Origin: Bacteroidales bacterium
GTDB lineage: Bacteria > Bacteroidota > Bacteroidia > Bacteroidales > FEN-979
DNA: 64,000 nucleotides
Direction of reading: 5' to 3'
Assembly: GCA_023229525.1 (NCBI GenBank)
Contig: JALNZC010000003.1
Span: 62,001-126,000 of the forward strand
Shown here: positions 59,460 through 64,000 of the stretch, one piece after another
How positions within the stretch are numbered: position 1 is the stretch's first letter
How the letters are laid out: every line of letters begins with the position of its first letter
Notes under the pieces: model-generated
What the model was told of the DNA's origin: nothing
Seen by the model: the letters and a program-made list of their open reading frames with translations, nothing else
Database searches by the model: none
Program-made: the position numbers and the translations under genes

Positions 59460-60920
59460 ATGAAAACAAACTTTATTCCTTTTATGCTTATTCTTTTTTC
59501 TGTTCCCATCCCTTTTCACGGTCAGGGCATTGGAATTCAGCAGGGGGCAAGGGTGACGGTTCAGAGTGGTGCAAAAATTGCAACCACTGGATATTTCGGG
59601 ATCACTATAGAATCGGGGGAAACGGGAACGGGTTCTTTTTTGGATCAGAATTCGTCAGGTTCCAATGTTCATTTTAGCGGATCGCAAAGGGTGCAGCGAT
59701 ACATAACCGGGGATACCAGGTATCATTTCTTCTCACCAGCGGTTTCGGGGGTGACTTTTGGTACTATTTTTCCTTCAGATCAGGACCATATCTGGGTTAG
59801 GGAGTTCATCGAGGAAAACAATTCATGGATCAACAGGATCCATAACGAAACAGCTATCCAGGGTAAAGGATACTCCGTTTACCTGAATGATATCTCTTCG
59901 ACAACCGCCCAGTTTACAGGGCTTCTTGGAACCGGCGACATTCCCTGCGGAGGATCATTGACGGGTAATATGGCCACTGGACCGGGTAATGGATGGAATC
60001 TCACCGGAAACCCTTACCCCTCGGCCATAAGCTGGAATCTGCTGACCAGATCCGGCATTCTTGGTTCGGTTTATGCCTGGAATGCCATCAACGGGAACTG
60101 GGATAGTTTCAACGGTACGGTGGGTGCGCTCACCGATGGGATTATCCCGAGCGGTCAGGGATTTTTCATTCAGGTTACCGGTGAGAATCCGGTACTGACT
60201 TATTCCAATTCATGCAGGGTACATGGAAACAGTACAATTTACTATAAATCGTCACCATTGCCCAATTGGCTTACCATCGGTGTGACAACTTCAGCAAATC
60301 CATACAGTGATAAAGTCTTTATTGGTTTTGATCCGGACGCCACGCCGGGTTTCGATCCTGATCATGATGCATACAAACTGCGGGGTGAAGAAGTCGCACC
60401 TGAAATTTTCACATCCGGCGATCCTATTCTTTCCATCGATGTGCTTCATTCGGTTGACGAAACCTCCTCGGTATCTCTTGGTTTCAAAGCCGGGATTGAT
60501 GCGGATTATACATTTATTGCCTCCGGAACGGAATCGTTTGCACTGGGAAATCCGGTCTTGCTGGAAGACAGGCTGACCGGGGCTTTGATCAATCTGAAGG
60601 AATATCCGGTTTATACATTCCATGCTGCAAAAGGTGAATGGCGAAACCGTTTCAGCGTGAAATTTTCGTCTGTCGGAGAAATGGAAGATAAGGTGACATC
60701 CATTTCTTTTTATACAATCCGGAAAACGATCTGCCTGAATTTTCCTGAAGCCCTGGATGGAACGGTGACGGTCTACTCGATGATCGGGCAGTGTATATCA
60801 AGCCTTCCCATTACTTCGCCAGGGGAAATGAAAATAAATGTAGCCGGAGCATCGGGGAATTACATCGTATCGGTAGTGACAAACCACTCGGTCCTTTGCC
60901 GGAAATTGTTTATTCAATAA
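59460..60920 (+). CDS. Secreted protein with type A T9SS tail
   Basis: A 486-residue protein with a signal peptide (about 1-21) and a start similar to the secreted protein at 28832 (ARVTVQSGAKIATTGYFGI). The centre has WNLTGNPYPSAISWNLL and a strand-rich region. A region of about 75 residues at the end (from about 410) ends in KLFIQ and has the spacing of a type A tail, but the usual YPNP motif is not clear, so tail assignment is moderate. It precedes the PID-CTERM-like gene on the same strand. Confidence 0.7.
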   Translation: MKTNFIPFMLILFSVPIPFHGQGIGIQQGARVTVQSGAKIATTGYFGITIESGETGTGSFLDQNSSGSNVHFSGSQRVQRYITGDTRYHFFSPAVSGVTFGTIFPSDQDHIWVREFIEENNSWINRIHNETAIQGKGYSVYLNDISSTTAQFTGLLGTGDIPCGGSLTGNMATGPGNGWNLTGNPYPSAISWNLLTRSGILGSVYAWNAINGNWDSFNGTVGALTDGIIPSGQGFFIQVTGENPVLTYSNSCRVHGNSTIYYKSSPLPNWLTIGVTTSANPYSDKVFIGFDPDATPGFDPDHDAYKLRGEEVAPEIFTSGDPILSIDVLHSVDETSSVSLGFKAGIDADYTFIASGTESFALGNPVLLEDRLTGALINLKEYPVYTFHAAKGEWRNRFSVKFSSVGEMEDKVTSISFYTIRKTICLNFPEALDGTVTVYSMIGQCISSLPITSPGEMKINVAGASGNYIVSVVTNHSVLCRKLFIQ

Positions 60921-60958
60921 TTATCCTTATTCATTATACTATTTTTTAACAAAAAGTT

Positions 60959-61204
60959 ATGACAAATCGAATTTTGTTCGTGGGTCTTTTTGCACTGGCT
61001 TCACTAATATGTCCGGGAGATCCCCCGTCACCGCCGGCCGGCGGATCTACGGGCAATTCTGGCACAAACGGTTCCCCGGTGGGCGCACCTGTCGGTGACG
61101 GACTGGGTATTTTATTACTTTTTGCTTCTGGATATGGAGGAACAAAACTGTTGGTATGGCGAAAGAAAAGGATTGGATCAAAGCCAAAAACTTCTATTCC
61201 CTGA
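60959..61204 (+). CDS. Small PID-CTERM-like protein
   Basis: An 81-residue protein with an N-terminal signal-like stretch, a Gly/Ser/Pro-rich linker and a C-terminal segment APVGDGLGILLLFASGYGG followed by a short basic tail (WRKKR). This resembles the PID-CTERM sorting motif known in Bacteroidota, with PVGDG in place of PIDGG. I suggest a C-terminal membrane anchor or sorting signal. Its last 11 bases overlap the end of the convergent CotH-like gene. Confidence 0.6.
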   Translation: MTNRILFVGLFALASLICPGDPPSPPAGGSTGNSGTNGSPVGAPVGDGLGILLLFASGYGGTKLLVWRKKRIGSKPKTSIP

Positions 61205-62729
61205 TGAATTTAATCAGGTTAATGGTCCTCTGAAATTTGATCCGCAAAAAGTAGATTCCGGATGAAATCCCTTTGATATCCAACTGGTAACGTCTGTCAT
61301 TACCCGGACTACCGTTAAATAATTTCCTCACCCTGCCCAGATTGTCAATGATTTCTCCATCGAAATGTCCTGAATGCCCATTTTGAAACCAAAGTGTTAT
61401 GGTTTCGCCGGCAGGGTTTGGACTCAGGGTAATCACGGAATTTGTAACCGGGATTTCGCTCACCGCAGAAGGATGTAACTGGTTCAGGATGGAATTATAC
61501 CGGGTAGCCAGAAAAGGCCTGACCCCATATGGCGTATGGCCGTCAATCGGTTGAATGAAGCCATTGTGGAAATCGTTCACCGTGTATCCGTAATCAAGAC
61601 AACGGAAAGTGTCGGTAATGGCAGCCGGAGTGATCAGCTGTTTGATATCGCTGATGTGTGTAAAAACAGAATCTGGGTTGATCACGTTACGGGCGATGGT
61701 ATCAAGGTATAGTTTATACCTGTTGAAAAAATCAGGGATCTCCAGTAACTTTTGGGCCAGGGGAAGTGGCATGGTAGTGTTGATCCATGAAAGACAATTC
61801 CGGGTTCCCCAATTGACCTGCATCCAATCAACCCCGATGGTATTATCGGGATCATAGGCGATATATTCAAACTGCCCTGAGGCCGGATTGTCGTATAGAT
61901 AGTAGTTATTTTTATTATATCCATAGTCATCCCAGTTACCCGTTGCCACATCCAGCGCCAATGCTTTAAGATATTCATTCACGTTCAGAATTTGTCCGAT
62001 ATTTATTGCAAACAGGGAATCGGCAGGCTCATTAAGTGCCGCTATAAGGGTAACCAACCGGGTATAATCATCCTGCGACTTATTGGTCTGCAGGTCATAG
62101 ACCCGTCCTCCGGTGACCGTAGAATTTTCAAGGTCTTTGTAAACCTGCTGGTCGTTACCCAGGTAAACAAGGTCGGCAGGATATGCGCATTTATAAAGGT
62201 TCCCGCCATTCTGGGGATAAACGCGGGTAACCCATTCCTTTTCCATCTCTTCCAGATTGGTATAAAGACCATAATAGATGCCATTGATAAATACCTTCAC
62301 AAAATTTGTACGGCGTTCAACCATCCCTGTTTTTTTCCATAAATCGTAAAAAAGTTTTTCACGGATCATGGTGGGATCGTTATGTTCCCCGTTCAGGTTG
62401 ATTTTTTTTACTCCCTGATATTTCCGTCCGGAAACATATTCATTGAAACTGATCTTAAAAGACTTCTTCAAAGAATAACGTGACGTATTCCCACGAAGCC
62501 GGAAGCCGATATTCTCAAGGGTATCCCGATGGGTATTGTCATCGAAAATAAAACGTGCATGAAAATAATAATCCGACAATACATTATTCATGATCCAGGC
62601 CAGTGAATCTGCAGGAAGATCAACATAGATGGATGAAACGCGGGTATCATCAAAAAGGGTGTTATTCTGGGACCTCGATACACCGGTCAGGGCCAATAAC
62701 AGGGTAAGCGTAAATAGAAGTTTTCTCAT
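61194..62729 (-). CDS. CotH kinase-family secreted protein with T9SS tail
   Basis: A 511-residue protein with a signal peptide (about 1-20, MRKLLFTLTLLLALTG). The CotH-like fold has GFRLRGNTSRYSLKKSFKIS (ATP-binding region), NGEHNDPTMIREKLFYDLW, VFINGIYYGLYTNLEE and YDPDNTIGVDW (acidic active-site segment, near residue 290). CotH proteins are atypical surface protein kinases. The C-terminus (LSPNPAGETITLWF and a final IKFIRE) is a type A T9SS tail, so it is probably exported and surface-anchored. The ATG at 62729 is preferred over a TTG three codons upstream. Confidence 0.85.
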   Translation of the reverse strand: MRKLLFTLTLLLALTGVSRSQNNTLFDDTRVSSIYVDLPADSLAWIMNNVLSDYYFHARFIFDDNTHRDTLENIGFRLRGNTSRYSLKKSFKISFNEYVSGRKYQGVKKINLNGEHNDPTMIREKLFYDLWKKTGMVERRTNFVKVFINGIYYGLYTNLEEMEKEWVTRVYPQNGGNLYKCAYPADLVYLGNDQQVYKDLENSTVTGGRVYDLQTNKSQDDYTRLVTLIAALNEPADSLFAINIGQILNVNEYLKALALDVATGNWDDYGYNKNNYYLYDNPASGQFEYIAYDPDNTIGVDWMQVNWGTRNCLSWINTTMPLPLAQKLLEIPDFFNRYKLYLDTIARNVINPDSVFTHISDIKQLITPAAITDTFRCLDYGYTVNDFHNGFIQPIDGHTPYGVRPFLATRYNSILNQLHPSAVSEIPVTNSVITLSPNPAGETITLWFQNGHSGHFDGEIIDNLGRVRKLFNGSPGNDRRYQLDIKGISSGIYFLRIKFQRTINLIKFIRE

Positions 62730-62865
62730 AGAATACAAATTAAATGACGGAATGTAAAAATAACAAACAATAGCGACACTAATACGGATGTATGAAGAAA
62801 AGACTGAAAGATAAAAACGCTAATTTTGAATGATCAAAGAAGCGGGCTTATAAATAATCATCAGC

Positions 62866-64000
62866 ATGAAAACTCCAGGTATTTGGATCTCGGTTTTGTC
62901 TTTGATATTACTGCTTTTTTACTGTCTGAACGGTTGTAATGGACAAAGAAATTTAAATGATCCGGTGACTGCCGGTTTTTCGATTCCCGATACGGCTTGC
63001 GTGAACAGACCGATATACATTGAAAACCTGTCGCAAGGCGCCACAACCTATTATTGGAAATTCTGTTCGGGGAATGCTTTAACAAACTCTAATGGTATTG
63101 ATCTCGGTAACCCTTCAAATACACTAAGCGCACCCCGGAGCATATCGCTGGCACAGGATGGTCTCAATTTTTTTGCGTTTGTTGCCAATTCAGGGGACAG
63201 CACAATCACCAGGGTTCATTGGTCAAACGGATTGACGGATCGTTATCCCGCAGCTGTTAATCTGGGAAATTTCGGTATCCTGGGACCGCACATTTTCGGA
63301 ATACAGGTAAAGAACGGCAATGGGATCTGGTTTGGATTTGTCACCAACGGAACATCGCTGGTCCGTCTCGATTTCGGATCATCGCTTTTGAACCAGACAC
63401 CTTTAGCCACCACCATTGCGACATTTCCGGACAGTATCAGAGGATTGGTTATAGAAAAAGACGGGAATGACTGGATCGGTTTTTCGACCAATTATTGGCC
63501 GGAAACCACCGTAACCCGGTTCCACTGGGTTAATTCCTTATCTGCCAACCCGACAGTTGAAAACCTTGGTAATATAGGTGGTTTGACAATTCCGATGCAG
63601 CCGGCGCTGATCAGGGATAATACCGGATGGTACCTTTTCATAGCCAACACAACCTCATTATCACAATTATATTTCGGAAACTCCCTGCTGAATCCTCCTA
63701 CAGGAATTAACCTGGGAGATTTAGGCTACGCGACTGATGATCGAGGATTGTGCTTATTGATGGAATGCAACCATCCTTTTGGGTTAATTGTGAATCACAA
63801 TACAGTGCATAATCTTCTGTTACAGTTACATTTTAACGGAGGGCCCGGTGGAACAAAAGCCATCACACCGTTGGGTATTATTGCCAACCTTTATCTTCCT
63901 TGCGCATTGTCGGAAGCAGTAATTACCAGCGACACGATTTATACTATTGCGGTTAACGAAAGTACGCTGACCACGTTGTTTTTTCCACCATGCACCGATG
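62866..64000 (+). CDS. Secreted PKD-like/propeller-like surface protein, C-terminus beyond window
   Basis: An open frame from ATG 62866 to the right edge (about 378 codons). After a signal sequence (hydrophobic to about residue 22, ending near FYCLNGC) a short PKD-like segment appears (AGFSIPDTACVNRPIYIENL, YYWKFCSGN). It is followed by repeated W/G-rich blocks (NGNGIWFGFVTNG, NDWIGFSTNYW, NTGWYLFIANTTS) of a propeller-like fold. Such proteins in Bacteroidota usually end in a gliding-associated C-terminal domain, which would lie outside this window. The frame is absent from many simple ORF calls because it is open-ended. The N-terminal Cys22 or Cys27 might make it a lipoprotein. Confidence 0.75.
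   Translation, partial: MKTPGIWISVLSLILLLFYCLNGCNGQRNLNDPVTAGFSIPDTACVNRPIYIENLSQGATTYYWKFCSGNALTNSNGIDLGNPSNTLSAPRSISLAQDGLNFFAFVANSGDSTITRVHWSNGLTDRYPAAVNLGNFGILGPHIFGIQVKNGNGIWFGFVTNGTSLVRLDFGSSLLNQTPLATTIATFPDSIRGLVIEKDGNDWIGFSTNYWPETTVTRFHWVNSLSANPTVENLGNIGGLTIPMQPALIRDNTGWYLFIANTTSLSQLYFGNSLLNPPTGINLGDLGYATDDRGLCLLMECNHPFGLIVNHNTVHNLLLQLHFNGGPGGTKAITPLGIIANLYLPCALSEAVITSDTIYTIAVNESTLTTLFFPPCTD

Overview
The window is a contiguous piece of a Bacteroidota chromosome, most likely class Bacteroidia. The evidence is a type IX secretion (T9SS) and gliding gene set (gldJ, porU, porV, plug, a PorP/SprF barrel), many secreted proteins with T9SS C-terminal tails, and promoters of the Bacteroidota form TTTG-N19..21-TAnnTTTG. 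Shine-Dalgarno sequences are scarce. I see no transposase, phage module, CRISPR array or rRNA operon. Most of the sequence is housekeeping and envelope genes.

Layout. 1-4440 (minus): anmK (cut by the left edge), a frameshifted small coiled-coil/membrane gene, murF, gldJ and a PorP/SprF-like barrel. 4635-13349 (plus): porU, a second intact PorU-like C25 peptidase and porV. Then ispF, a polytopic membrane protein, rpsF-rpsR-rplI, a SpoU/TrmH methyltransferase, the T9SS plug and a LruC-domain lipoprotein. 21117-30310 (minus): a TamL-like Omp85 lipoprotein coupled to an IMPDH/GMPR enzyme, then three secreted proteins (one with dockerin and cohesin-like domains, one with a C1q-like head, one with a type A T9SS tail). 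30819-41030: a lipoprotein/barrel pair, tRNA-Val, a CoA-binding protein, PlsC-like acyltransferase, dnaX, a deacetylase/FemAB pair, upp, an ABC permease and a RecD-like helicase. 41179-46777 (minus): a barrel, lepA and a gliding-associated C-terminal-domain protein whose end is frameshifted. 46912-50949: rel, a Fur-family regulator and purA. 50953-55699 (minus): rimP-nusA-infB. 55828-64000: secreted proteins, including an Asp-box propeller, a virion-fibre-like protein, a PID-CTERM-like small protein and a CotH-like kinase.

How the genes work together. GldJ, PorU, PorV, the plug and the PorP/SprF barrel belong to the T9SS machinery. At least six genes (at 24670, 28832, 44169, 55828, 59460 and 61194) encode likely cargo with T9SS tails. 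AnmK and MurF serve wall recycling and synthesis, and TamL and PlsC the outer membrane and lipids. Rel, Fur, PurA, NusA, IF2, LepA and the ribosomal proteins are growth-control and translation functions.

The least explained feature is a dispersed family of short-period tandem arrays. Period-7 units look like [T/C]ATCC[T/A]G, TTCTATC, AAATCTA or TATATCG. Period-8 units look like GGTGAGTT or AGCTCACC. They lie at gene ends and inside coding sequences (dnaX, trmH and the plug signal peptide), where three heptamers encode a seven-residue repeat. Two single-base frameshifts, an attenuator-like hairpin in the rimP leader and the tandem PorU pair are the other main points of interest.
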